64,000 nt of DNA, taken from assembly GCA_045114775.1 (NCBI GenBank), contig JBGULC010000044.1:124001-188000 (forward strand). Direction: 5' to 3'. The DNA is from UBA3792 sp045114775. GTDB lineage: Bacteria > Bacillota > Clostridia > Christensenellales > CAG-138. Of this stretch, positions 24,417 to 33,358 are shown one piece after another. The notes below the pieces were generated by a model. That model was not told where the DNA came from, did no database searches, and saw only the letters and a list, made by a program, of their open reading frames with translations. Every line of letters starts with the position of its first letter. The stretch's first letter is position 1. The translations under genes were made by a program, and so were the position numbers.

Positions 24417-26774
24417 TTATGATTTCAATGTAACGACCGTGACGCCCGCGTCGCCCTCGCCGTACGCGCCGATGCGAAAGCTCTTCACGCGCGGATGGGT
24501 CTTCAAATAGTTCTGAACGCCCGCTCTTAACGCGCCGGTGCCCTTGCCGTGGATGATGTTGAACTCGGTCCTGCCGGTGCGGATGCAGTCGTCGATGAAC
24601 GCGTCGATCTCTAAGATCGCGTCGTCCACGAGGAACCCGCGCAGATCAAGCTCGTATTTCATCGTCTTGATGTCCGTCATGATCTCGCGCGGACGCGTGA
24701 CTGCGCGCTGCGGTTCCTTTTTCTGCTCGATGAGCCTGAGATCGCTTAGCGGCACAAAGACCTTGATGAGCCCCGCCTGGACCTGCACCTGTCCCTTCGC
24801 GTCCTGCGGCTTCAATACGGTCGCGGTATTGTTCAGACTTACCACGCGCACGGTCTGTCCGCGGATCACGGACGTTGGGATCTCGCCCTCGTCTGCGTTC
24901 GGTTCCGGCGTGCCGGAAAGCCGGTTTCCGGCCTCCCTGAGCTTATCGCGCGAGGATTGGATCGCACGTTCCAGCGCCTTGGTGTCGATGTTTCTGACCT
25001 GACGGAGTTCCGCGATGAGCGCATCCATTTCGTGCTTGGTCGCGGCGACGACGCTCTTGGCCTCTTCCCTTGCCTTTTCGCGGATCGCGGCGCGGTCCTC
25101 TTTGAGTTTTTTGCGCTCGGTTTCCAAAGCAATGCGTTCCGCTTTCGCCTTTTCAAGCTCCTCGGTGAGCTCGGTCGCCTGCCGCTCGGCAAGCTTGCGC
25201 TGCTGTTCTGCGCCGCTCAGAACGTCCTCGAACGCGACGTCCTCGCGCTTCAGATATTCCTTTGCCTGTTCGATGATCGCGTCGTCGAGGCCGAGCCGTT
25301 TGCTGATCTCAAACGCGTTGGACTTGCCGGGAATGCCGATATAGAGCTTGTAGGTCGGGCAAAGCCTGTCCACGTCAAATTCCATCGACGCGTTCTGCAT
25401 GCCCTCGTGCGTCAGCGCGAACGCCTTGATCTCACTGTAATGCGTGGTCGCAAACGTCGTCGCGCCAGCCTCCTGAAGATGCTTTAAGATCGCCTGCGCA
25501 AGCGCCGCGCCCTCGTTCGGGTCGGTGCCCGCACCGAGCTCGTCCAGAAGGACCAGCGTATCGTCCCCCGCATCCTTCAGGATCGAAACGAGGTTCGTCA
25601 TGTGTGCGGAGAACGTCGAAAGCGACTGCTCGATGGATTGTTCGTCGCCGATGTCGGCGAAGACCTCGCGGAAAACCGCGATCTCGCTCGATTCGTCCGC
25701 CGGGATGAACATGCCCGCGCTCGCCATCAGCGTAAAGAGGCCGACGGTTTTCAGCGTGACCGTTTTGCCGCCGGTGTTCGGGCCGGTGACGATCAGCGTG
25801 TCATAGCCGTCGCCGATCCAGACCGAGATCGGAACGACGGTGTTTTTGTCGATCAGCGGATGGCGGCCGTTTTTGATATGGATCAGACTTTTGTCATTCA
25901 GCTTCGGGCAGTAGGCGCGCATATCGCGGGCCATTACCGCCTTTGAAAAGATGCAGTCGAGATTGCCCAGAAGCATCAGGCTCTGATACAGCTCGTCCGC
26001 ATACGGCGCCAAGAGCGCCGTGAGCCCCGCGAGGATGCGCTCGATCTCGCGCTTCTCCTCTGCCTGGAGCTGTTTATAGGCATTGCCGAGCTCGACTACC
26101 GCGGTCGGCTCGATGAACACGGTCTGTCCGCTGCCGCTCTGGTCGTGAATGAGACCGCCGATCTGCGCGCGATGTTCCGCCTTGACTGGGATCGCGTAGC
26201 GGCCGTTGCGCACGGTGACGATCGGCTCCTGCAGATATTTCTGATACGCCGGGCTTTTGATAATGTTGTTCAGCTTTTCCTTGACCCGTTCGGCGGTGAT
26301 GCGCATCTGACGGCGGATCCTCGAAAGCTCCGGAGAGGCGTTGTCGCTGATCTCGTCCTCAGAAAGGATGCAGCGCGCGATCTCGGATTCGATCTCGTAA
26401 TGCGAGCTCAGCGGGTTCGCGAGCCGGTGCAGTTCGCCCTCCTCCGTGCCGGAAAGCAGCGTTTCGCGCGCTCTGCGGCTTGCCTTGAGGCATTGCGCGA
26501 GGTTCAGAAGCTCGAGCGGCGAAAGCGCGTACGCGGCGCGCACGCGTCGAAGCGTAGCCCTTGCGTCCGGGAACGTGTCGATCGGCGAACCGCCGATGCG
26601 GCGGCAGATCGAGTCTGCTTCCCACGTCTGCCGAAGCAGCATTTCCGCACGTTCGAGATCGTCGGTCGGAACAAGGTCCGCAACAAATTCGCGCCCGATG
26701 TCGGACGCCGTATGGGTCGCACATTGGGCGCGGATCTTGTCAAATTCAAGACTTTTTAATGCTCTTTCGTTCAT
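24417..26774 (-). CDS. mutS2: endonuclease MutS2
   Basis: This 785-residue protein is full-length MutS2. It has the core and clamp helices, Walker A GPNTGGKTVTLKT (about residue 330), the ATPase motif LVLLDELGAGTDPNEGAAL, a long coiled coil (about 520-620, AERIALETERKKLKEDRA) and a C-terminal Smr nuclease domain (LDLRGFLVDDA, then IIHGKGTGALRAGV). MutS2 is linked to ribosome-collision rescue and suppression of recombination. Its start overlaps the HtrA stop by 4 bases, placing it last in a stress-signalling operon. Confidence 0.96.
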   Translation of the reverse strand: MNERALKSLEFDKIRAQCATHTASDIGREFVADLVPTDDLERAEMLLRQTWEADSICRRIGGSPIDTFPDARATLRRVRAAYALSPLELLNLAQCLKASRRARETLLSGTEEGELHRLANPLSSHYEIESEIARCILSEDEISDNASPELSRIRRQMRITAERVKEKLNNIIKSPAYQKYLQEPIVTVRNGRYAIPVKAEHRAQIGGLIHDQSGSGQTVFIEPTAVVELGNAYKQLQAEEKREIERILAGLTALLAPYADELYQSLMLLGNLDCIFSKAVMARDMRAYCPKLNDKSLIHIKNGRHPLIDKNTVVPISVWIGDGYDTLIVTGPNTGGKTVTLKTVGLFTLMASAGMFIPADESSEIAVFREVFADIGDEQSIEQSLSTFSAHMTNLVSILKDAGDDTLVLLDELGAGTDPNEGAALAQAILKHLQEAGATTFATTHYSEIKAFALTHEGMQNASMEFDVDRLCPTYKLYIGIPGKSNAFEISKRLGLDDAIIEQAKEYLKREDVAFEDVLSGAEQQRKLAERQATELTEELEKAKAERIALETERKKLKEDRAAIREKAREEAKSVVAATKHEMDALIAELRQVRNIDTKALERAIQSSRDKLREAGNRLSGTPEPNADEGEIPTSVIRGQTVRVVSLNNTATVLKPQDAKGQVQVQAGLIKVFVPLSDLRLIEQKKEPQRAVTRPREIMTDIKTMKYELDLRGFLVDDAILEIDAFIDDCIRTGRTEFNIIHGKGTGALRAGVQNYLKTHPRVKSFRIGAYGEGDAGVTVVTLKS

Positions 26775-28030
26775 TTGTGTATGACATTTAGATCGCCGAT
26801 GACGATCGTCAGCTCAACCATTTCTCCCTCGCGTTCAACGACGAGCTTCAGCGTGTCTCCGGATTTCTTCGAACGGATCGCCGCAATGAAATCGTCCTGT
26901 GTCTGATAATCCGTGCCGTCCAGCGAAACCAGTCGGTCGCCGACCTTGACGCCGGCTTTCTCCGCAGGACCGCCTTCCGAAACGCTGTAGATATAGACGC
27001 CGGGTTTCCTGTCGGATCCTTCTTCGTAGGAAACGACCGTGACGCCGATGCCCGGACGGGAGATCTTGCCGTCCCGGATCAGAAGCTCAGCGATCTCGAC
27101 GACGTTGTTGATCGGCAGCGCAAAGCCGATGCCTTCAGAGGAGATGGTCTCTCCGAGATCGTTATAGCCCGCCGTCGTATATTTGGCGCTTGTGACGCCG
27201 ATGACCTCTCCGCGCATATTGATGAGCGGGCCGCCGCTGTTGCCGGGGTTGACAGCCGCGTCGGTCTGCAGATACTCATTGACAAAGCCATCGATATTGA
27301 TCTTGCGGGAGAGTGCAGACAGGATGCCAAACGTGACCGAGCCGGAAAGCTCGTCGGCGCTGATCGGATCGCCGATCGCCAGCACAAACTCACCGACGCG
27401 CATTTTTGAAGAATCGCCGATCTGCAGCGCTTTGAGGCCTGTTGCGTCGATCTTCAGCACCGCAACATCCGTCATGACGTCGCCGCCGATAAGCGCAGCG
27501 TCGCGCGTTTCGCCGTTGCTCAGCGAAACTTTGAGTTCCTCCGCACCTTCGATGACGTGATGGTTGGTGATGACGTAGCCCTCCGCGTTGTAAAGGAAGC
27601 CGGAGCCGGTTCCCGCAAGGGCGACATCGCCTGCTTTTTTCTTGCTATTCTGATAATTTGCGATGCCGACCACGCTCGGAGAGACCTCGTCGATCACGTC
27701 CGGAATGCTGCCGAGCCCGGAAGGCACGGCGGAGTTTTGCTTCGGGTCGACTGCGGACTTCGGATCCGAAAGGTTCCGGTCTCCCTCCGCTTCCGGCTGC
27801 GCCTTGCGGATGCCGATCCCGTCAGGCGTAAGATAGATGCGCTCGCAGAGTGCCTTTGCGTTCTTCCACGCCTGTCCGTCGTTTGTCAGCGCGAAAAACG
27901 TACCGGCTGCAAGCAGCAGAATGATGAATGCGCAAAGAATGATCACAAAGATGTTGCCTGCGCGATGCGCGCGACGTACGGACGCCGTGTTTTTGTAATC
28001 ACAGGGATACGGAATGAATTTATGAGACAT
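26771..28030 (-). CDS. HtrA-like membrane serine protease with PDZ domain
   Basis: This 419-residue protein has one N-terminal membrane segment (about 27-49), a linker, a trypsin-like domain with the His of VITNHHVIEG, the Asp of MTDVAVLKID and the Ser of NPGNSGGPLI, and one C-terminal PDZ domain (GGPAEKAGVKVGDRLVSLDG). It is a surface quality-control protease. It overlaps the histidine kinase by 11 bases and MutS2 by 4. Adjacent two-component genes suggest envelope-stress control like CssRS-HtrA of Bacillus, or the WalRK-HtrC locus; the sequence does not decide between them. Confidence 0.94.
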   Translation of the reverse strand: MSHKFIPYPCDYKNTASVRRAHRAGNIFVIILCAFIILLLAAGTFFALTNDGQAWKNAKALCERIYLTPDGIGIRKAQPEAEGDRNLSDPKSAVDPKQNSAVPSGLGSIPDVIDEVSPSVVGIANYQNSKKKAGDVALAGTGSGFLYNAEGYVITNHHVIEGAEELKVSLSNGETRDAALIGGDVMTDVAVLKIDATGLKALQIGDSSKMRVGEFVLAIGDPISADELSGSVTFGILSALSRKINIDGFVNEYLQTDAAVNPGNSGGPLINMRGEVIGVTSAKYTTAGYNDLGETISSEGIGFALPINNVVEIAELLIRDGKISRPGIGVTVVSYEEGSDRKPGVYIYSVSEGGPAEKAGVKVGDRLVSLDGTDYQTQDDFIAAIRSKKSGDTLKLVVEREGEMVELTIVIGDLNVIHK

Positions 28031-29477
28031 TGCGTTTACCTCCGTCGGAAACTCGTTTCATGGCGCTTGCGCGCTCGAGGGTAAAAGTGAACTGTGTGCC
28101 GCGGCCGCGTGCGCTGCGCACCGTAATGGATTGACCGTGGCTTTCGATGATGCGCTTGACGATCGAAAGGCCGAGACCGGAGCCCATCTGCGGAGTAGGC
28201 GTGTGCGCTTTTTCAACTTTATAGAAGCGGTCGAAGACGTGCGGCACGTCCTCCTGCGGAATGCCGATGCCGTTGTCTCGCACCGTGACATAGACGGTCT
28301 TGCGCATCGAATACGTGGAGACGAACAGCGAACGGCCTTTCGGCGAATACTTGATCGCATTGTCGATCAAGTTCCGAAGCACCTGACCGATCTGCGCCGG
28401 ATCCGCGTAGACGGTGCATTGCTCCTGCGCGAAGCGGACCTCCATCTCCATTTCATTTTCGACAAGCCGTGCTTCGAACGTCAGCAGTGTTCTGCGGATC
28501 AGCTCGTTGATGTCGAACACCTCGAAGTGGAGCTGGATCGTGCCGGATTCGATGCGGGCAAGGTCCAAAAGGTCGTTGACCAGCGTGACCATGCGGCGTG
28601 TTTCGTTCAATACGATCTCGATGTACTCGGGATAATTCTCCGGCGGGATCGTGCCGTCCTGCATCGCTTCCAAAAAGCCTTTCATCGAGGTCAGAGGACT
28701 TCTGAGCTCGTGACTGACGTTCGCTACGAAGCTTCTGCGCGTGTCCTCAAGTCCTCTCAGCTGCTCTGCCATCTCATTGAGGCTCTTGCCGAGCTGCGCA
28801 GCCTCGTCGCTTCCTTCGACAGGGATCCGCGTCGAAAAATCCCCGCGAGAATAGCACTGCACCGCGGTGTTCATTTCGACAAACGGATTGATCACGCGAT
28901 AGGCCGTATAGTAGGAAACGACGCCCGCCCCGATCAGCGCGACCGCGCTGACCAGAAGCGTCCACAAAAGGATATTGCCCGTACTCCTTCGGATCGGTCC
29001 GAGATCACCGGAAACAAGAACGATCCCATCCGAGGCTTCGTCCAGCACGGTACAGTAGACCGTCTCTACGGGAAACGCCGAATGCCTGAAATAATTCTGC
29101 GTTGTACTCCCGAGCGGACCTGCATTCAGCGCTACGTGTCCGAAATCGGTCTCTGTCAGCGGCAAAGCCGCAAACTGTTCCCAACGCGGATCGCTATAGT
29201 ATGCATCGACGCTGTTGTGCGAGCCGATCACTTCGACCAAAAGATCGTTGTCCGCGGCGATATGCTGTAAATGCGTTTTCGCATCTTCCCCGCCCGACAC
29301 GATCTCTGCGCGCGCATTCTGCGCATAACGATTCAGTTGTGTCCCGAATTCCCCGATCCTCTCAACGTACACGACGATCGCCAGCACACCGCCGACCAGC
29401 AGCACGGCAAGCGCAGCCGTGAGGCATTGCATGAACATCATGCGCGAGATAACGGTGCGGAACCGACTCTTACGCAT
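28020..29477 (-). CDS. sensor histidine kinase (HAMP, HisKA, HATPase)
   Basis: This 485-residue kinase has two membrane segments (about 12-33 and 168-190) around an extracytoplasmic sensor domain, a HAMP linker (RVINPFVEMNTAV), the phosphoacceptor His in FVANVSHELRSPLTSMKG and ATP-binding boxes NLIDNAIKYSPKG, DNGIGIPQEDVPHVFDRFY and GSGLGLSIVK. No PAS domain is visible. It lies 8 bases after the response regulator. The ligand is unknown; the link to HtrA suggests an envelope-damage signal. Confidence 0.95.
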   Translation of the reverse strand: MRKSRFRTVISRMMFMQCLTAALAVLLVGGVLAIVVYVERIGEFGTQLNRYAQNARAEIVSGGEDAKTHLQHIAADNDLLVEVIGSHNSVDAYYSDPRWEQFAALPLTETDFGHVALNAGPLGSTTQNYFRHSAFPVETVYCTVLDEASDGIVLVSGDLGPIRRSTGNILLWTLLVSAVALIGAGVVSYYTAYRVINPFVEMNTAVQCYSRGDFSTRIPVEGSDEAAQLGKSLNEMAEQLRGLEDTRRSFVANVSHELRSPLTSMKGFLEAMQDGTIPPENYPEYIEIVLNETRRMVTLVNDLLDLARIESGTIQLHFEVFDINELIRRTLLTFEARLVENEMEMEVRFAQEQCTVYADPAQIGQVLRNLIDNAIKYSPKGRSLFVSTYSMRKTVYVTVRDNGIGIPQEDVPHVFDRFYKVEKAHTPTPQMGSGLGLSIVKRIIESHGQSITVRSARGRGTQFTFTLERASAMKRVSDGGKRNVS

Positions 29478-29485
29478 GAAGCTCC

Positions 29486-30169
29486 TCAGTTATGAACGTC
29501 AAATTTATAGCCTACGCCCCAGACCGTGCGAAGCTGCCAGTTCTCGCGCTCGCCCAGCTTTTCGCGGATACGCTTGACGTGGACGTCGACGGTCCTCGAA
29601 TCGCCGAAGAAATCGAAGCCCCAGACCTGCTCCAGAAGCTGCTCGCGCGTGAAAACGCGGCCGCTGTGCGACGCCAGGAAGTACAGAAGCTCGATCTCCT
29701 TGGGCGGCATTTCGAGCTGCTCGCCGTCGAGCGTGACGGAATAGTTTTCGAGCGAGATGGTCAGATCCGGCAGGTTGATCGTGCGTTCGCTCTCCGCAGC
29801 GGGCGCAAAGCGGCGAAGCACCGCCTTGATCCGGGCGACCAGCTCGTTGGAATCGAACGGTTTTGCGATATAGTCGTCTGCGCCGAGCTCAAGTCCGCGC
29901 ACGCGCTCGCCCGTATCGCCCTTTGCCGTCAGCATAATGACCGGTGTGGAGCTCTCCTGGCGGATCTCGTGCAGGATCGTCCAGCCGTCCTGACCGGGCA
30001 GCATGACGTCGAGCACGACAAGCGTCGGCTTTGTGTTGCGGAACGCCTGCATGGCTTCGTAGCCCGTTGTGCAGGTCGCGACCGAGAAGCCCGCCTTTTT
30101 GAGATAGAGCTCAATGATCGCCAGTATGTTTCTGTCGTCGTCGATGACCAAGATCGTATTGTTGTCCAT
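29486..30169 (-). CDS. OmpR/PhoB family response regulator
   Basis: This 227-residue regulator has a receiver domain (ILVIDDDRN, phosphoacceptor Asp in LVVLDVMLPGQDG, Lys in MLTAKGDT) and a winged-helix DNA-binding domain (ending GVGYKF). The start at 30169 is preferred over 30184 because GGAGG lies 5 bases before it and the protein begins MDNNTILVIDDD. It lies 11 bases after the DUF523 stop and 8 bases before the kinase, so all are on one transcript. Confidence 0.95.
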   Translation of the reverse strand: MDNNTILVIDDDRNILAIIELYLKKAGFSVATCTTGYEAMQAFRNTKPTLVVLDVMLPGQDGWTILHEIRQESSTPVIMLTAKGDTGERVRGLELGADDYIAKPFDSNELVARIKAVLRRFAPAAESERTINLPDLTISLENYSVTLDGEQLEMPPKEIELLYFLASHSGRVFTREQLLEQVWGFDFFGDSRTVDVHVKRIREKLGERENWQLRTVWGVGYKFDVHN

Positions 30170-30180
30170 GAATACCTCCG

Positions 30181-30594
30181 TCAATCTTTCACTGTAACCG
30201 TTATGCCGTTTTCGAGCAGCAGCTCCGCCGTAACCCCGTTTCCTTCTTTGAGGGTCCCCGAAAACGTGCCGTCATAGATCGTCCCGCAGCCGCAGGACGG
30301 GCTTCGCGCCTTAAGGATCGCATGCGTACATCCGTACAGCCGCGCCATGCGAAGTGTTTCCTCCGCGCCCTTCCGATACGCCTCCGTGACGTCCTTACCG
30401 TCGCGCATGATCACACGGCCGCCGTCCGGCGTACGTTCCGAAGGCGTTCTCGGACACGGGAGTCCTCCGAGCATTTCCGGGCAGACAGGAATCGCTTCCC
30501 CTCGCTTCATCAGCGAGACGATCTCTTCGTTCGGAACGGTTTTGCCGTCGTATCTCACGCGATATCCGGCAAGGCAGGCGCTGACGATAATCAT
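30181..30594 (-). CDS. DUF523 family protein
   Basis: This 137-residue DUF523 (YbbK-like) protein has the family's conserved cysteines in VSACLAGYRVRYDGK, PVCPEMLGGLPCPR and KARSPSCGCGTIYDG, suggesting a bound metal or iron-sulfur cluster. Its biochemical role is unknown. The ATG at 30594 is chosen over the adjacent GTG at 30597 for its spacing from GAAAGG. A promoter lies just upstream, and it appears to be the first gene of the operon running through the two-component system, HtrA and MutS2. Confidence 0.9.
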   Translation of the reverse strand: MIIVSACLAGYRVRYDGKTVPNEEIVSLMKRGEAIPVCPEMLGGLPCPRTPSERTPDGGRVIMRDGKDVTEAYRKGAEETLRMARLYGCTHAILKARSPSCGCGTIYDGTFSGTLKEGNGVTAELLLENGITVTVKD

Positions 30595-30622
30595 CACATG
30601 TTACCTTTCTATAGGTAGATAT

Positions 30623-30651
30623 ATATTAACACAGTTTTCGTTTTTTGTCTA
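30623..30651 (-). promoter_or_regulatory. promoter of the DUF523-mutS2 operon
   Basis: On the minus strand TAGACA (30651-30646), 17-base spacer, TAATAT (30628-30623). Confidence 0.65.
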
Positions 30652-30705
30652 TACTTTGTTCATAAAAACAGGGTCGAAGGATGCTCCGGCCCGGTGTTTT
30701 TTGCT

Positions 30706-31866
30706 TCATTGCGCTCTGTTTTCCAATTGTTTCCGTTCGATCAGCGCGGCATATCGCTTTGCGACCGTGCCGGCGATCCCGCTCCACGGGATCGGGATCG
30801 TCTCCCTCGCCCTTGCGCCTACCGCCTTTGCCGTCGGCAGCGCGCGCGCCATGCACGCTGCGATGTCCTCCGGCGTATTCTTGCAGAGGAAGCCGTTCTC
30901 GCCGTCTTTGACGCCCTCGGCCGCGCAGGAGCCCTCGATCAGCAGGCTCGGCGTGCCGGCGGCAGCCGCCTCGCGTACGACCATCGGCGCGTTGTCATAC
31001 AGCGACGGAAACACAAACAGATCCGCCCTCGCGTACAGTCCCTTCAACAGCTCCCGATCCGCGATATGTCCGGTAAAGACTGCGACGTCGCTGAGTCCGA
31101 GACGGTCGGCGAGCGTTCGCATCCGTTCTGCGTCCGGTCCCTGTCCCGCAAAGACGACCGAAAACTTCGCGCCGGTGTTCCGGTACAGTGCGGCGGCCTT
31201 CAGGATGCTGTCCGTATTCTTTTTGAAATTCTGCTGTCCCACAAAGAGAAACACGTTCCCGTCGCCGAGTCCGAAGCGTTCCTCCGCCCGCTTCGCGTCC
31301 TCCGCCGTCGGGTACCAGAGATCGGTCCCGTTCGGCATCACGACGATCTCACCGCGATAGCCGTAGCCGCGCAGGACCTCCGCCGTTGCGTCGTTGACCG
31401 TCCACACCTCGTCGCATCGGTTGAAGAACGAAACGATGCGGCGGACGACGGCCGCCGCGATGATCTCGCTGTGCGTCTTCTGCAGCACATCGTCGTAATA
31501 CTTGGAGTGCAGCGTTGCCACGATCGGGATGTTCCGCTCGCGCGAAATGCGAAGCGCCTCGACCGCAGAGACGAACGGCGTGTGCGCGTGGACGATATCG
31601 AACGGGATACGGTTGAGATCGTGCCGGAACGGCAGATCGAGCGCGGGCATGCCGACGCTGTACGCCTCGTTCGGGATCGGAAGGCTTGCGTACTGAATGA
31701 CGGGAAACGGCTCGCTCGGTTTTTCAAAAGGCTTATCGACGCTGCGGGGCGCAATGTAATAACAAGCTTCCTGCGTTTTGCTGAGCTGCTCCGCGTACGA
31801 GCGAACGACCATCCCGACGCCGTCGATGTGCGGCGGATAGCATTCGCAGAATTCTCCGATGACCAT
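30706..31866 (-). CDS. glycosyltransferase family 4 protein
   Basis: This 386-residue GT-B enzyme begins at ATG 31866 (MVIGEFCECYPPHIDGVG), with AGGAAG and a consensus promoter upstream; the frame back to 31935 crosses that promoter. It has the N-terminal donor/acceptor loop HIDGVGMVVRSYAEQL and the C-terminal E-x7-E region FPSLYDNAPMVVREAAAAG. The fold and start resemble diacylglycerol glucosyltransferases of Bacillota, so glycolipid synthesis is possible, but other acceptors fit. It is transcribed alone; the next gene on this strand is 111 bases further down. Confidence 0.9.
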   Translation of the reverse strand: MVIGEFCECYPPHIDGVGMVVRSYAEQLSKTQEACYYIAPRSVDKPFEKPSEPFPVIQYASLPIPNEAYSVGMPALDLPFRHDLNRIPFDIVHAHTPFVSAVEALRISRERNIPIVATLHSKYYDDVLQKTHSEIIAAAVVRRIVSFFNRCDEVWTVNDATAEVLRGYGYRGEIVVMPNGTDLWYPTAEDAKRAEERFGLGDGNVFLFVGQQNFKKNTDSILKAAALYRNTGAKFSVVFAGQGPDAERMRTLADRLGLSDVAVFTGHIADRELLKGLYARADLFVFPSLYDNAPMVVREAAAAGTPSLLIEGSCAAEGVKDGENGFLCKNTPEDIAACMARALPTAKAVGARARETIPIPWSGIAGTVAKRYAALIERKQLENRAQ

Positions 31867-31894
31867 GCTGCAATACTTCCTGAATTTTTTCTTA

Positions 31895-31923
31895 ATGATA
31901 GCACAAGCGGAATCGGCTTTCAA
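31895..31923 (-). promoter_or_regulatory. promoter of the GT4 gene at 30706
   Basis: On the minus strand TTGAAA (31923-31918), 17-base spacer, TATCAT (31900-31895). Confidence 0.75.
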
Positions 31924-31968
31924 CCGATTCCACATTGTTTCACAGAAAGTCCTTTATTTCGCGATCCG

Positions 31969-33204
31969 TCAGTTTCTCACGACCTGGAACAGATAAAACT
32001 TGAGATAATCCGTCTCCGGTACGTTCCAGAGAATCGGATGGTCCGGCGCCTGCTGCCGCTGCTCGATCTGTCGAAGCTGTACGCCCGCGTCCCACGCCGC
32101 GCGCTCAAGCATTTTTTCAAACAGTTCGCTCGGCATGAAGTGGCTGCAGGACGCCGTAGCAAGATACCCGCCGGGCGGCAGAAGCTTCAGCGCCGCGGAA
32201 TTGATCTCGCGATAGCCGCGCTCCGCGCTGTTGACCGTCTTACGCGATTTCGTAAACGCCGGCGGGTCGAGGATGATCAGATCGTACGGTTTTTTGCCTT
32301 CCGCAAGGAGATTCGTCAGAAGGTCGAACACGTCCGCGGTCACAAAATCCATGCGGTCCAGAAGACCGTTGCGCTCGGCGTTTGCCTTTGCCATTTCGAT
32401 GGCGGTCTCGGAGATGTCGACCGCCGTGACGTGCGCCGCGCCGCCCATCGCCGCGTTCAGCGCAAACGATCCGGTGTGCGTGAAGCAATCGAGAACTTTC
32501 CGATCCTTTGCGATGCGGCGAACCGCAAGGCGGTTGTACTTCTGATCGAGGAAGTAGCCGGTCTTCTGCCCGTTCTCAACGTCTGCAAGATATTCGATCC
32601 CGTTCTCGACGATCGTTGTGATCGCGCTTTCGGGCGTTTCAAGGCCGGGGATCGGAAACCAGCCCTTCCCCTGCTCCAATCCCTCAAGCGCGCGGATCGC
32701 GACGTCGTTGCGTTCAAAGAGTCCCCGGATCCCCGCGCCGTCCTCGTTCAGCACGTCGACGATCAGCGGGAACAGCATCGTCTTGATGCGTTCGATCCCG
32801 ACCGACAGAGTCTGCGCAACCAGGATGTCGCCGAATCGATCCACGGTCAGCCCCGGGAACGCGTCGGCTTCACCGAAGATCACGCGGCAGCAGGAAACGT
32901 CCGCGCCCATGACCGCTTTGCGATAGTCCCACGCGTAGCGGATGCGGCGTTTCCAGAACGCCTCGTCGAACCGGTCGTTCGCGTTGCGCGAAACGAGACG
33001 GATTCGGATCTTGGAATTGCGGCTCAAAAAGCCCGTTCCGAGATATTTGCCCTTTTCGGACACCGCGTCGACCAGAGCGCCGTTTTCCGCGTTTCCCTCC
33101 TCGCCGAGCACCTCCGCCTCGTAGATCCACGGATGTCCTCCCTCGACCCAGCGCGTGCCTTTCGCCGTGATCGTGAATCTCGGAAATTCCCGCTGTGTTT
33201 TCAT
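31969..33204 (-). CDS. class I SAM-dependent rRNA (cytosine-C5) methyltransferase, RlmI-like
   Basis: This 411-residue protein has an N-terminal PUA domain (GTRWVEGGHPWIYEAEV), a central RNA-binding region and a C-terminal Rossmann methyltransferase: SAM-binding VLDCFTHTGSFALNAAMGG and the catalytic-loop motif LIILDPPAFTKS. This architecture is that of RlmI/YccW, which makes m5C in 23S rRNA. The start at 33204 (MKTQREF) follows GGAGAGGCAGGG; the longer frame to 33387 crosses the neighbouring terminator. The exact target base cannot be read from the sequence. Confidence 0.92.
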   Translation of the reverse strand: MKTQREFPRFTITAKGTRWVEGGHPWIYEAEVLGEEGNAENGALVDAVSEKGKYLGTGFLSRNSKIRIRLVSRNANDRFDEAFWKRRIRYAWDYRKAVMGADVSCCRVIFGEADAFPGLTVDRFGDILVAQTLSVGIERIKTMLFPLIVDVLNEDGAGIRGLFERNDVAIRALEGLEQGKGWFPIPGLETPESAITTIVENGIEYLADVENGQKTGYFLDQKYNRLAVRRIAKDRKVLDCFTHTGSFALNAAMGGAAHVTAVDISETAIEMAKANAERNGLLDRMDFVTADVFDLLTNLLAEGKKPYDLIILDPPAFTKSRKTVNSAERGYREINSAALKLLPPGGYLATASCSHFMPSELFEKMLERAAWDAGVQLRQIEQRQQAPDHPILWNVPETDYLKFYLFQVVRN

Positions 33205-33273
33205 ACGTTTCCCTGCCTCTCCGTTCTTTACGCCGAGTATACCACATCCCGCGTCGTTTCTCAACAGAAAACG

Positions 33274-33311
33274 AAAAGATCCTTCCCCGTTCGTGCGGGA
33301 AAGGATCTTTT
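33274..33311 (-). terminator. terminator of the hydrolase-membrane fusion gene
   Basis: On the minus strand AAAAGATCCTT pairs with AAGGATCTTTT around a CCCG/CGGG inner helix and ACGAA loop, followed by CGTTTTC. It lies 47 bases after the stop at 33359. Confidence 0.8.
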
Positions 33312-33358
33312 CTGAGGGTAAGCAAACGCTGTGCGCATTTGCGCACGGAAGCAAGTCC

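Noticed and set aside
30668..30690. Possible terminator after the GT4 gene at 30706
   Set aside because: The stem has several mismatches; the T-run is present, but the helix is too weak to call.
30694..33315. An 873-codon open frame on the plus strand
   Set aside because: It runs antisense to the GT4 and RlmI-like genes and shows Arg/Asp/His-rich, low-hydrophobicity sequence typical of the mirror frame of GC-rich coding DNA; it has no motif or ribosome-binding site.
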